Shown here piece by piece: positions 7,060-15,206 of a stretch of 17,028 nucleotides of DNA. The position numbers and the translations under genes were made by a program. Within the stretch, counting starts at the first letter, position 1; each line of letters starts with the position of its first letter. The DNA lies in NCBI GenBank assembly GCA_023249255.1, contig JAHFCY010000042.1:1-17028 (forward strand). Direction: 5' to 3'. This DNA comes from Candidatus Lindowiibacteriota bacterium. GTDB lineage: Bacteria > Lindowbacteria > 2-12-FULL-62-27. The notes beneath the pieces are model-generated. The model was not told the DNA's origin and made no database searches. It saw nothing but the letters and a program-made list of their open reading frames with translations.

Positions 7060-7464
7060 TCATCGCACCTCGAGCAGCACTTCGCCGCCGACTTTCGCTC
7101 GCCGGCACTCGCGGTCGGTCAGAAGTCCTCTGGACGTCGATACGAGGGCGATGCCCAGTCCCCCGGAGGGGCGGGGGATGAGATGAAGCGGCGCATAAAC
7201 CCGGCGGCCGGGAGTGGAAATGCGCCGGAGGGTCTGGATGACATTGCGCCGGCCATCCTTCAAATATTTCAAATACACGCGAAGGATTCCCTGACGGTTG
7301 TCCTTCAGAATCCGGTAATTTTTGATGTATCCCTCGTCCTTCAGAATCCGGATGATGGAAACCTTGAGCCGGGACGCCGGCACGTCGACGGTTTTTTTGC
7401 GGGAGACGATTCCGTTTCTGATTCGGACCAGAAGATCGGAAATGGGATCGGTAACGGCGCTCAT
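7060..7464 (-). CDS. rpsH: 30S ribosomal protein S8 (uS8)
   Basis: S8 binds the central domain of 16S rRNA; in E. coli it also represses the spc operon by binding its mRNA near the rplE start. The 134-residue product has TDPISDLLVRIRNG (5-18), SIIRILKDEGYI, the central RRISTPGRRVYAP segment and the C-terminal GLGIALVSTSRGLLTDRECRRAKVGGEVL pattern. These are the family's conserved N- and C-terminal motifs and normal length (about 130-134). The binding site upstream of the ATG is weak and the gap from rpsN is only six bases, so translation may depend on reinitiation. rplF follows after 24 bases. Confidence 0.98.
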   Translation of the reverse strand: MSAVTDPISDLLVRIRNGIVSRKKTVDVPASRLKVSIIRILKDEGYIKNYRILKDNRQGILRVYLKYLKDGRRNVIQTLRRISTPGRRVYAPLHLIPRPSGGLGIALVSTSRGLLTDRECRRAKVGGEVLLEVR

Positions 7465-7470
7465 GTCAGG

Positions 7471-7656
7471 CTACCACGTGGCTTTCATGACGCCGGGAAT
7501 CTCGCCCCTGGACGCGAGTTTTCGAAAACAGAGTCGGCAGAGTTCAAACCGGCGGATGTAGCCGCGGGATCGCCCGCAGACCGAACACCGGTTGTGCTGA
7601 CTGACCGGGTATTTTCTCGGGTGTTTCCATTTTTCAATCCAGCATTTTTTCGCCAT
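7471..7656 (-). CDS. rpsN: 30S ribosomal protein S14, zinc type (uS14Z)
   Basis: S14 helps assemble the 30S head. The 61-residue length and the four cysteines (Cys24, Cys27, Cys40, Cys43; CxxC-x12-CxxC) identify the short zinc-binding type Z form rather than the roughly 100-residue zinc-free form. The start [18 protein letters not shown] and the end [12 protein letters not shown] match the family. An AAGGAAGG-like site lies upstream in the gap after rplE. rpsH begins six bases after the TAG stop. Having the zinc form in the spc operon is usual in many phyla; the window cannot show whether a zinc-free paralogue exists elsewhere. Confidence 0.98.
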   Translation of the reverse strand: MAKKCWIEKWKHPRKYPVSQHNRCSVCGRSRGYIRRFELCRLCFRKLASRGEIPGVMKATW

Positions 7657-7679
7657 GTTGTGATTCGCCTTCCTTCCGG

Positions 7680-8324
7680 TTATTTCCTGTCCGTAAACGG
7701 CATGCCAAATCCTTCAAGCAATGCCCGGGCCTGCGCGGTGTCCGGCGCCGTCGTCACAAACGTAATGTTCATGCCCTTCACGCGAAACACCTTGTCAATG
7801 TCCACCTCGGCGAATACGGTATGCTCCCGAACTCCCATGGTGAGATTGCCCCGGCCGTCAAACCCGGACGGCGGGACGCCGCGAAAATCCCGCACGCGGG
7901 GCAGGGCGACGCTGATAAGGCGGTCAAGGAACTCGTACATGCGTTTGTTGCGAAGGGTGATGCGAAGGCCCACCGGCTGGCCGGCACGAACGCCGAACGC
8001 CGACACATCCTTGGCGGCGCGGCAGATCACCGGTTTCTGGCCCGTGATCAACGCCAGATCGCGCGCCATTTCTTCGATCACCTTGTATTCCTTGATGCCC
8101 TCACCGAGTCCCGCATTGATCGAAATTTTTGTGAGCCGCGGAACCCGATTGATGTTTTCGAGTTGAAGCTGCTGCATCAACCGCGCCTTGAGTTCCGTGT
8201 TGTAAAGCACCTTCAGCCGCGGGACCGGGATGGGTCCCTTGGGAATTTCGGACACGGCGGGGACTTCAGCCTCGCCGGCAGACTTGCCTTTGGGGGCGCG
8301 GGGCGGTTTGACGACTTTGCTCAC
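7680..8324 (-). CDS. rplE: 50S ribosomal protein L5 (uL5) with N-terminal extension, GTG start
   Basis: L5 binds 5S rRNA and contacts P-site tRNA and S13. The start I favour is GTG at 8324: it makes a GTGA overlap with the rplX stop and has GAGGT at 8334-8338, nine bases upstream. The frame is open to 8420, but that would lie deep in rplX. This gives 214 residues against about 180 normally. The family core starts near residue 34 with VPRLKVLYN and continues [54 protein letters not shown] and [10 protein letters not shown]. Residues 1-33 are a Lys/Pro/Ala-rich extension ([14 protein letters not shown] then acidic/Pro), probably disordered. rpsN follows after 23 bases. Confidence 0.95.
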   Translation of the reverse strand: MSKVVKPPRAPKGKSAGEAEVPAVSEIPKGPIPVPRLKVLYNTELKARLMQQLQLENINRVPRLTKISINAGLGEGIKEYKVIEEMARDLALITGQKPVICRAAKDVSAFGVRAGQPVGLRITLRNKRMYEFLDRLISVALPRVRDFRGVPPSGFDGRGNLTMGVREHTVFAEVDIDKVFRVKGMNITFVTTAPDTAQARALLEGFGMPFTDRK

Positions 8325-8641
8325 GACGCCACGACCTCGTTGCATTTTTTGCAGACGCGCCGCGACTGGCCGTTTTCGACTTTGCGGCCGGCCCGCGTCG
8401 GCTTGCCGCACCGGGGGCAAACCAGCATGAGGTTCGATATATGGAGCGAACTTTCTTTTTCGACCACGCCGCCCTTGGGATTATCCTGAGTGCGGCGGAC
8501 ATGACGTTTCCGCAACGCCACGCGTTCGACGATCGCACGCAACTTCTCCCGATCGACGCTCAAAATTTTGCCGCGCGCGCCTCGCTCGTTGCCGCTCAGG
8601 ACAACCACTTCGTCACCCTTGCGAATATGCAGGCCGGGCAT
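8321..8641 (-). CDS. rplX: 50S ribosomal protein L24 (uL24) with zinc-ribbon-like tail
   Basis: L24 is an assembly initiator protein with a KOW domain that binds 23S rRNA near the tunnel exit. The 106-residue product has the KOW motif in IRKGDEVVVLSGNERGARGK (about 6-25) and the HVRRTQDNPKGGVVEKES segment. The C-terminal part carries four cysteines, Cys75, Cys78, Cys97 and Cys100, in a CxxC-x18-CxxC arrangement seen in many bacterial L24 proteins and likely to bind zinc. The start overlaps rplN by one base, and the stop overlaps the GTG start of rplE by four bases (GTGA). Confidence 0.97.
   Translation of the reverse strand: MPGLHIRKGDEVVVLSGNERGARGKILSVDREKLRAIVERVALRKRHVRRTQDNPKGGVVEKESSLHISNLMLVCPRCGKPTRAGRKVENGQSRRVCKKCNEVVAS
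8334..8338 (-). promoter_or_regulatory. Ribosome binding site of rplE, coded inside rplX
   Basis: GAGGT lies nine bases before the GTG at 8324 and supports that codon as the rplE start, and hence the N-terminal extension on L5. Confidence 0.65.
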
Positions 8642-9009
8642 CAGAGCACCTCGGGCGCAAGCGATATGATTTTCATGAACTGGCGGTCCCGAAGCTCACG
8701 TGCGACGGGGCCGAAAATGCGGGTGCCGACCGGCTCCATCTGCTCGTTGATGATGACGGCGGCGTTGTCGTCGAATCGAATCCGCGATCCGTCGGCGCGC
8801 CGGGTGGTATGGCGCTGGCGGACGATGACCGCCTTCACGACCTGCCCTTTCTTGACAAGACCGTCGGGCTGGGAGAATTTGACCGCCGCGACGATGACAT
8901 CACCCAAAAACGCGTAGCGGTGCCTGCTGCCCCGAAGAACCCGGATGGTGTCAATGACCTGCGCACCCGAATTGTCGGCCACTGTTAGATACGTTTCCTG
9001 CTGGATCAT
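8641..9009 (-). CDS. rplN: 50S ribosomal protein L14 (uL14)
   Basis: L14 binds 23S rRNA at the subunit interface, contacts L19 and is the docking site of the silencing factor RsfS. At 122 residues it has the standard length. It begins [17 protein letters not shown] and contains [45 protein letters not shown] and [14 protein letters not shown], all family hallmarks. It is the first gene of the spc cluster. Its stop shares one base with the rplX start (TGATG). No sign of the S8-binding leader hairpin known from the E. coli spc operon was recognised in the 18-base gap before it. Confidence 0.98.
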   Translation of the reverse strand: MIQQETYLTVADNSGAQVIDTIRVLRGSRHRYAFLGDVIVAAVKFSQPDGLVKKGQVVKAVIVRQRHTTRRADGSRIRFDDNAAVIINEQMEPVGTRIFGPVARELRDRQFMKIISLAPEVL

Positions 9010-9027
9010 GATTCAGCCTTTCCGTCC

Positions 9028-9270
9028 TCACCGTGCTTTTTCCAGAATTTTGAAAAGCCGCCATCGCTTGCGCTTGGACAGCGGGCGGGACTCTTCCAGA
9101 TCCACCCGGTCACCGACCTTGGCGTCGCCCTTTTCATCGTGCGCAAGAAAATCATTGAATCGCGTGACAATTTTTTTGTAAATGGGATGCACCACGCGTC
9201 GCTCAACCCGCACACGAATGGTCTTCTGCATCCGATCCGACACGACGCGGCCTTCGATGTGTTTTTTCAT
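9028..9270 (-). CDS. rpsQ: 30S ribosomal protein S17 (uS17)
   Basis: S17 is an OB-fold primary binder of 16S rRNA. The start chosen is ATG at 9270 ([20 protein letters not shown]), one base after the rpmC stop, giving 80 residues; the family has about 80-88. The frame is open further upstream to 9408, but that part overlaps rpmC and shows no S17 similarity. Signatures are [30 protein letters not shown], and the central [30 protein letters not shown]. It ends soon after the core. rplN begins 18 bases later behind a GGAAAGG site. Confidence 0.97.
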   Translation of the reverse strand: MKKHIEGRVVSDRMQKTIRVRVERRVVHPIYKKIVTRFNDFLAHDEKGDAKVGDRVDLEESRPLSKRKRWRLFKILEKAR

Positions 9271-9271
9271 G

Positions 9272-9472
9272 TCAGCGGGCCGCCCCGGCCGCGCGCTCGC
9301 GGAGGATTGTCCCGATTCGCGCGATGGTCCGGCGGGTTTTTCGGGCGATCTGGGGATTTTCAGGCGGAGTGATCGCCTTCTGAAACCGCAGATTTTTCTG
9401 TTCCTCAACCAGCTTCTCGATTTCAGAACGGAGCGCCGAATCCGGGAGTGTTCGCAATTCCGACCACTTCAT
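9272..9472 (-). CDS. rpmC: 50S ribosomal protein L29 (uL29)
   Basis: L29 is a small two-helix protein near the tunnel exit beside L23. The 66-residue product fits the family: [19 protein letters not shown], then [11 protein letters not shown] and [22 protein letters not shown], matching the usual LR..QLENP..IR..RR.IARI.T pattern. It sits between rplP and rpsQ with one-base gaps on both sides, so it is probably translated by reinitiation. The C-terminal AAGAAR is a short Ala tail. Confidence 0.97.
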   Translation of the reverse strand: MKWSELRTLPDSALRSEIEKLVEEQKNLRFQKAITPPENPQIARKTRRTIARIGTILRERAAGAAR

Positions 9473-9473
9473 C

Positions 9474-9890
9474 TCAAAGTCCCATCCTTCGCTTGACGCA
9501 GATTGATTTCATCGGCAGTTTTGCGCCGGCCAGCCGGATACATTCGGCGGCCTCGCCCTCCGACAATCCGCCGACTTCAAAACAAACCTGCCCCGGCTTG
9601 ACGACGGCAACCCAGAATTCGGGATTGCCTTTGCCGGTACCCATGCGCGTTTCGGCCGGCCGCAAGGTGACCGGCTTGTCCGGGAAAACACGAATCCAGA
9701 CTTTGCCCTTGCGTTTCATGAATCGGCTGAGCGCGATGCGCACAGCTTCGATCTGCCGCGCTGTAACCCATCCGCGGTCGATCACTTTCAGACCGTATTC
9801 GCCGAATGACACGGTGTTGCAGCGTGTAGCCAGGCCGCGCATTCGGCCCCGACTCTGCTTTCTGAATTTCTGCTGGGCCGGCTGAAGCAT
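9474..9890 (-). CDS. rplP: 50S ribosomal protein L16 (uL16)
   Basis: L16 binds near the A-site tRNA elbow of the large subunit and joins late in assembly. The length, 138 residues, is typical (136-144). It begins [16 protein letters not shown], close to the common MLQPKRTKFRKQ form. Also visible are [28 protein letters not shown], and the A-site loop [19 protein letters not shown], with the arginine that some proteobacteria hydroxylate (Arg81 in E. coli). GGAAGG lies seven bases upstream of the ATG. The stop is one base from the rpmC start. No irregularities seen. Confidence 0.98.
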   Translation of the reverse strand: MLQPAQQKFRKQSRGRMRGLATRCNTVSFGEYGLKVIDRGWVTARQIEAVRIALSRFMKRKGKVWIRVFPDKPVTLRPAETRMGTGKGNPEFWVAVVKPGQVCFEVGGLSEGEAAECIRLAGAKLPMKSICVKRRMGL

Positions 9891-9906
9891 CAGAATCGCC
9901 TTCCGG

Positions 9907-10542
9907 TCATGACGCGAAATCTCCCTTGCATATCCAGACCTTCACGCCGATCTTTCCGTATTTGGTCAACGCCTCGGTTGCGCCATAGTCGATGTTGGCC
10001 CTGATCGTCTGAAGAGGCAGGCGACCCTGAATGTACCACTCCCGGCGGGCGATTTCAGAACCGGCCAGCCGTCCGGAACACATCACTTTGATTCCCTGGG
10101 CGCCGCGGGCCCGGGAATTGTAGACGGCCTGTTTCATCGCGCGTCGAAACGCGATCCGTCGCTCAATTTTTCTGGCGATTTCCTCGGCCACGAGAATGGC
10201 GCAGAGATCGGGAATTTTGACTTCCTCGATGTTGACCTCGACGTCCTCCTTGGGAAGATTCGTGAGGTTGACGACGTCCTGCTGGAGCTTGTCGATGTTG
10301 GATCCTTTCTTGCCGATCACCAGCCCCGCCCGGGCCGCTTCGATGGTCACCCGAACACGTTTGGTGAATCGCTCGATGAGGATTCCCGCGATACCGGCGT
10401 GAAACAGGCGTGATTTGATGAACTTGCGAATCCTCAGGTCGCCAGCCAGCTTTTTCGCAAAATCTTTTTTGGCGTACCAGCGGGCGTCCCATTCGCGGTT
10501 GATGCCCAGCCGAAACGCAATCGGATTGACTTTCTGTCCCAT
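9907..10542 (-). CDS. rpsC: 30S ribosomal protein S3 (uS3)
   Basis: S3 is at the mRNA entry channel of the 30S subunit and takes part in helicase activity of the ribosome. The 211-residue product starts [14 protein letters not shown], the family's N-terminal signature. A KH type 2 domain follows with its GxxG loop in [14 protein letters not shown] (about residues 74-87). The C-terminal domain holds [19 protein letters not shown] and [17 protein letters not shown]. coli S3 is slightly longer (233); the acidic or lysine-rich tail found in many species is missing, and the protein stops soon after the core. It is followed 16 bases later by rplP, as usual. Confidence 0.98.
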   Translation of the reverse strand: MGQKVNPIAFRLGINREWDARWYAKKDFAKKLAGDLRIRKFIKSRLFHAGIAGILIERFTKRVRVTIEAARAGLVIGKKGSNIDKLQQDVVNLTNLPKEDVEVNIEEVKIPDLCAILVAEEIARKIERRIAFRRAMKQAVYNSRARGAQGIKVMCSGRLAGSEIARREWYIQGRLPLQTIRANIDYGATEALTKYGKIGVKVWICKGDFAS

Positions 10543-10544
10543 GC

Positions 10545-10883
10545 CTACGCCACCTTCTCCAGTTCGACGAGAGCGTGCGCGGTCCGCTTGAGGATCGGCG
10601 TCGCCCGACCGTGGGCGCGCGGCAGCCAGCGTTTCAAGACGGAGCCGCCATCGACCATCAGTTTGGAAATACGCAACTGATCAGGCCGTGCCGCGGGATC
10701 TTTGACCGCCGCCGAAGCCTGCGCGCTCAAAATTATTTTTTTCAACACCACCGAGCCGTGCTTCGGCGTGTTGTCGAGAATCACCACGGCCTGTGCAACG
10801 GTCCGGCCACGGACGAGATCGGCGACAATCCGAAGTTTTCGCGGGGTGATCCGAAGAAACCGGCCCCTCGATTTGGCGAGCAT
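10545..10883 (-). CDS. rplV: 50S ribosomal protein L22 (uL22)
   Basis: L22 binds all domains of 23S rRNA, and its long beta-hairpin lines the exit tunnel near the macrolide site. The start chosen is ATG at 10883, one base after the rpsS stop, giving 112 residues (family about 110-118) and beginning MLAKSRGRFLRITPRKLRIV. The frame stays open upstream to 11057, but that part runs antiparallel to no homology and lies inside rpsS. Signatures are RKLRIVADLVRGR, NTPKHGSVVLKKIILSA and the tunnel hairpin with LKRWLPRAHGRATPILKRT. No strong ribosome binding site precedes it; reinitiation from rpsS is likely. rpsC follows after two bases. Confidence 0.97.
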   Translation of the reverse strand: MLAKSRGRFLRITPRKLRIVADLVRGRTVAQAVVILDNTPKHGSVVLKKIILSAQASAAVKDPAARPDQLRISKLMVDGGSVLKRWLPRAHGRATPILKRTAHALVELEKVA

Positions 10884-10884
10884 C

Positions 10885-11175
10885 TCAAGCCGCCGCCGTC
10901 TTCGTTTCCTCGCCTCGCGGCTCGCGGTGACCCCTGAAGGTCCGGGTGGGGGCGAATTCGCCGAGCCTGTGGCCGACCATGTTTTCCGAGACGAAGACAG
11001 TGAGAAATTTATTTCCGTTGTGAACCGAAAAAGACTGGCCGACCATTTCCGGAACAATCGTGGCCCAGCGGGACCACGTCTTGATCGGCTGACGCTTGCC
11101 GGCGCCCTTCATTTCCTTCACGCGCTTGAGCAACTTCTCGTCGACGACCGGGCCTTTTTTCTTTGAACGACTCAT
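10885..11175 (-). CDS. rpsS: 30S ribosomal protein S19 (uS19)
   Basis: S19 lies in the 30S head and contacts S13 and the large subunit. The 96-residue product has the family core: [16 protein letters not shown] at the start, [15 protein letters not shown] (33-47), [20 protein letters not shown] and [13 protein letters not shown]. The final ten residues ([13 protein letters not shown] region) are a short tail. The binding site AGGGAG overlaps the rplB TAG stop, so ribosomes finishing L2 can restart here. The TGA stop is one base from the rplV start. Order rplB-rpsS-rplV-rpsC is the standard S10 layout. Confidence 0.98.
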   Translation of the reverse strand: MSRSKKKGPVVDEKLLKRVKEMKGAGKRQPIKTWSRWATIVPEMVGQSFSVHNGNKFLTVFVSENMVGHRLGEFAPTRTFRGHREPRGEETKTAAA

Positions 11176-11187
11176 TCGATCCGCTCC

Positions 11188-12012
11188 CTATTTTTTCCTT
11201 CGCTGAACGATCCATCGGTCCGACACTTTCGACCGGCGCGTTCTCTGGCCCTTGGACTTCAGTCCCCACGGGCTCTGCGGATGATTTCCGCCCTTGCTCT
11301 TGCCCTCGCCGCCGCCCATGGGATGGTCGACCGGATTCATCACAATACCCCGGACGGTCGGACGAATGCCCAGATGCCTGTTGCGGCCGGCCGATCCAAT
11401 GACGATATTCGAGCGGTCAGCATTACCGACCATGCCAACGGTGGCGCGGCAGGCGATGTGGATCAGCCGGATTTCGTTTGAGGGAAGCTTGACGAACGCA
11501 CGGTCGCCTTCGCGGGCCATGACCTGCGCGCCAACGCCAGCGCCGCGCGCAATCTGACCGCCCCGGCCGGGCGTAAGCTCAATGTTGTGAACGACGGTTC
11601 CGGGTGGGATGAGGCCGAGAGGAAGCGCGTTACCGACGGAAATTTCAGCCTTGTCGCCGCTCTCCACCGTCATGCCGACGGTCAACCCCTGCGGCGCGAT
11701 GATATATCTCTTTTCGCCGTCCTCGTATTGAATCAGGGCCAGACGGGCGCCACGGTTGGGATCATATTCGAGCGCGATCACTCTGGCCTTGACGCCATCC
11801 TTCTTCCGCTTGAAGTCGACCACGCGATACAGCTGTTTGTGGCCGCCACCAATGTGGCGCGTCGTGATACGGCCGGTGTTGTTCCGGCCGCCCGTCTTGT
11901 ACAGCCGCTCGGTCAAAGCCCGCTCCGGACGTTTGTCGGTCAAGTCTTTGGTCGTGACCGTGGTCATGTACCGGCGCGCAGGCGTGGTCGGATTATATGT
12001 TTTGACGGCCAT
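11188..12012 (-). CDS. rplB: 50S ribosomal protein L2 (uL2)
   Basis: L2 is among the most conserved ribosomal proteins; it binds 23S rRNA and is needed for subunit association and peptidyl transferase activity. The 274-residue length matches the family (about 273-277). It begins [17 protein letters not shown] and carries [12 protein letters not shown] (52-63), the RNA-binding region around [18 protein letters not shown] (149-166), and the C-terminal [14 protein letters not shown]-like block with His230, equivalent to E. coli His229. A basic tail ends VQRRKK. The ATG overlaps the rplW stop by one base. rpsS follows after 12 bases. Confidence 0.99.
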   Translation of the reverse strand: MAVKTYNPTTPARRYMTTVTTKDLTDKRPERALTERLYKTGGRNNTGRITTRHIGGGHKQLYRVVDFKRKKDGVKARVIALEYDPNRGARLALIQYEDGEKRYIIAPQGLTVGMTVESGDKAEISVGNALPLGLIPPGTVVHNIELTPGRGGQIARGAGVGAQVMAREGDRAFVKLPSNEIRLIHIACRATVGMVGNADRSNIVIGSAGRNRHLGIRPTVRGIVMNPVDHPMGGGEGKSKGGNHPQSPWGLKSKGQRTRRSKVSDRWIVQRRKK

Positions 12013-12338
12013 CAGATTCCCTCGAAGAATGCGATTTTCTGGCCCGGGGACAGCGTGACGATGGCTCGCTTGGTGGATTTGGTCAGGCCGGGCCGATTGC
12101 GGACACGGCGGACTTTTCCGTGCCGGCGCACCACATTGACGCGGTGAACGGACACGGCAAACATCCGCTCGACGGCCCTTCGGATTCCAGCCTTCGTCGA
12201 TCCTTCAGCCACTTCAAACATATATTTTCCGATCGTTTCACGGGCGGTTGTCGTCTTTTCAGTGACGATGGGACGCACGATCAGGCGATGGTCTGCGGCG
12301 CGGGCGACGGGGGCCGCCGATTTTTTTTCATCAGCCAT
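12012..12338 (-). CDS. rplW: 50S ribosomal protein L23 (uL23)
   Basis: L23 binds 23S rRNA at the tunnel exit and is a docking site for trigger factor and SRP. The product has 108 residues. The family core begins near residue 17 with [12 protein letters not shown], followed by [19 protein letters not shown] and the basic [15 protein letters not shown] loop, and ends [16 protein letters not shown]. The first 15 or so residues ([15 protein letters not shown]) are a short charged/Ala extension compared with the roughly 95-100 residues typical. The start overlaps the end of rplD by eight bases, and its stop shares one base with the rplB start (TGATG), suggesting coupled translation. A coding-strand A8 run lies near the start (12321-12328). 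Confidence 0.97.
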   Translation of the reverse strand: MADEKKSAAPVARAADHRLIVRPIVTEKTTTARETIGKYMFEVAEGSTKAGIRRAVERMFAVSVHRVNVVRRHGKVRRVRNRPGLTKSTKRAIVTLSPGQKIAFFEGI

Positions 12339-12972
12339 GGGCCGCCTCCGTGAGCCGCTGGATCAGGACCTCGGCGGCCTTTTCGGTCAGAACCAGATTC
12401 CGCGACGCCAGAACATCGTAGGCTGTGAGAGACAGAGCGCGGCGGGACCTGGTCTTCGGAAGATTTCGAACGGACATGTGCGCCATCTTTGCGTCAGGCT
12501 CGAAGACAAACAGGATGCGGCCCGTTGTCAATCCGGCGCGCTGAGGGAATGCCTGAAATCGTTTCGTGCTCGGCTCCTTGATGGCCGGCAACGCCAGAAG
12601 GCGCAGACAACCGTCGCGGAGTTTGTCCGAGAGGACGGCGCGCAACGCCAGATGGCGGAGGCGATGCGGCAGATGGATGGATGCCCGATGCGGATAGGGG
12701 CCATGCGCGCGGCCGCCGCCTACAAATGTCGGCGACTGGGCATCGGCATGGCGTGCGCGGCCCGTGTGTTTCTGCGCCCATAGCTTGCGGCCCGACCCGT
12801 GGACCGCGGCCCGGGTTTTGACGGACGCGGTGCCGGCGCGCATGCGGTTGCGGTAGTATCGGACGGCGCGGGCGATCACGACGGGATTGGCTTTGATGTC
12901 GAACACCGCAGCCGACAAATCCCGCGTCGACTTCTTCTTGCCGTCCAGATCCAGCACGTCGACTTTGGGCAT
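12331..12972 (-). CDS. rplD: 50S ribosomal protein L4 (uL4)
   Basis: L4 binds 23S rRNA domain I early in assembly, and its loop lines the exit tunnel; in E. coli it also represses the S10 operon. The start chosen is ATG at 12972 (MPKVDVLDLDGKK), giving 213 residues, near the usual 200-210. A longer upstream extension in the same frame would run through rplC and has no homology. GAAAGGAT lies just upstream. Family signatures are VHGSGRKLWAQKHTGRAR (about 58-75), FVGGGRAHGP (about 83-92) and the C-terminal AYDVLASRNLVLT. The tunnel loop is unusually rich in histidine (residues 69, 75, 90, 95, 100, 103, 107). The last eight bases overlap rplW (ATGGCTGA). Confidence 0.97.
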   Translation of the reverse strand: MPKVDVLDLDGKKKSTRDLSAAVFDIKANPVVIARAVRYYRNRMRAGTASVKTRAAVHGSGRKLWAQKHTGRARHADAQSPTFVGGGRAHGPYPHRASIHLPHRLRHLALRAVLSDKLRDGCLRLLALPAIKEPSTKRFQAFPQRAGLTTGRILFVFEPDAKMAHMSVRNLPKTRSRRALSLTAYDVLASRNLVLTEKAAEVLIQRLTEAAHG

Positions 12973-12976
12973 CGGC

Positions 12977-13630
12977 CTATCCTTTCGCCGGCGCTTTCGA
13001 CACGCGCGCCTTTTTGGCGTCGCGGACGAGCAGGAGACCCGATCGGGGGCCGGGCACGGCGCCGGAGACGGCGAGGAGATTGTTCTCCTCGTCAATCTGC
13101 ACGATGCGGAGATTCAAAATCGTGACGCGCTCGTCTCCGTACCGGCCGGCGAGCTTCTTGCCGGGCCACGTGCGGCCGGGGTCGGTGTTCGATCCGAGTG
13201 AACCCGGCGTGCGGTGGCGTTTTTCGGTGCCATGGGACCCGGGCGCGCCGTGGAAATTCCAACGCTTCATGGTACCGGTCGTACCGCGGCCTTTGGTTGT
13301 GCCGATGACATCGACCGGATCTCCGATTTTGAATATCGACACCCGGATTTCACCGCCGGCCTCAATACCCGACGGCAGAGACCCGCGCAATTCTCGAATA
13401 ATCCTGCGGGGCTCGAGATTTCGTTTTTTGAATTCGCCGGCGCGGGGCTTCGAGGGATATTTGTCCTCCTCGTAACCGATGACGGCGGCCTCATATCCGT
13501 CGTGAATGACGGTTTTCGTCCGGACCACCGTGCACGGGCCGGCGTCGATGACCGTGACGGACACAGCCGAACCGGTCTTCTCGTCAAACAATTCGGTCAT
13601 GCCGACTTTTCGGCCGAGAATCGCGCGCAC
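12977..13630 (-). CDS. rplC: 50S ribosomal protein L3 (uL3), GTG start
   Basis: L3 is a primary 23S rRNA-binding protein whose loop reaches toward the peptidyl transferase centre. The 217-residue product starts ILGRKVGMTELFDE and contains the conserved MKRWNFHGAPGSHGTEKRHR segment and GRTWPGKKLAGRYGDERVT. The start codon is GTG (13630-13628), supported by a full AAGGAGG at 13638-13644 with seven-base spacing, lying inside the end of rpsJ. The next gene, rplD, begins four bases after the TAG stop. In E. coli a glutamine in the central loop (Gln150) is methylated by PrmB; the matching position here, in GSNTDPGRT, is not glutamine, so that modification is unlikely. The C-terminus is Lys/Ala-rich. 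Confidence 0.98.
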   Translation of the reverse strand: MRAILGRKVGMTELFDEKTGSAVSVTVIDAGPCTVVRTKTVIHDGYEAAVIGYEEDKYPSKPRAGEFKKRNLEPRRIIRELRGSLPSGIEAGGEIRVSIFKIGDPVDVIGTTKGRGTTGTMKRWNFHGAPGSHGTEKRHRTPGSLGSNTDPGRTWPGKKLAGRYGDERVTILNLRIVQIDEENNLLAVSGAVPGPRSGLLLVRDAKKARVSKAPAKG

Positions 13631-13632
13631 GG

Positions 13633-13944
13633 TCAGGCCTCCTTGACCTCGACTTCGACACCGGATGGCAACCCGAGGTCGAGGAGCGACTGCATCGTCT
13701 CCTGGTTGGGATTGACGATGTCGAGGAGCCTCTTGTGCGTGCGAAGCTCGAACTGCTCGCGGGACTTCTTGTTGACGTGGGGCGAACGCAAAACAGTGTA
13801 CAGTTCGTGCTTGGTGGGCAGAGGAATGGGCCCGACGATGGTCGCACCGGTCTTCTTGGCCGCCATCACGATTTCCTGGGTCGACTTGTCGATCAGGCGG
13901 TGATCAAACGATTTGAGTTTGATCCGAATCCGAAGCTGGGCCAT
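13633..13944 (-). CDS. rpsJ: 30S ribosomal protein S10 (uS10)
   Basis: This 103-residue protein has the usual S10 length and signatures: an N-terminal [10 protein letters not shown] strand, [20 protein letters not shown] in the long loop, and [17 protein letters not shown]10 sits in the head of the 30S subunit, and as NusE it also binds NusB in transcription antitermination. The ATG is preceded by AAGGAG at 13958-13963, with a rather long spacing of about 13 bases. It follows tuf by 25 bases and precedes rplC by two, heading the S10 gene cluster. Its last codons carry the ribosome binding site of rplC. I see no separate promoter or L4-responsive leader in the short tuf-rpsJ gap. Confidence 0.98.
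   Translation of the reverse strand: MAQLRIRIKLKSFDHRLIDKSTQEIVMAAKKTGATIVGPIPLPTKHELYTVLRSPHVNKKSREQFELRTHKRLLDIVNPNQETMQSLLDLGLPSGVEVEVKEA
13638..13644 (-). promoter_or_regulatory. Ribosome binding site of rplC, coded inside rpsJ
   Basis: AAGGAGG spans the Lys-Glu codons at the end of rpsJ, seven bases before the GTG at 13630. It supports GTG as the rplC start. Confidence 0.85.
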
Positions 13945-13969
13945 GGGCCGTCTCTGTCTCCTTTTTGAC

Positions 13970-15160
<1,191 letters not shown>

Positions 15161-15206
15161 CGATGGTTTCCCTCCTCAATGTAGATTCCGGATTTTGAAA
15201 GTTCAT

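Noticed and set aside
7183-8166. A 327-codon plus-strand frame opposite rpsH, rpsN and rplE
   Set aside because: It crosses three well-supported ribosomal genes and shows no conserved motif.
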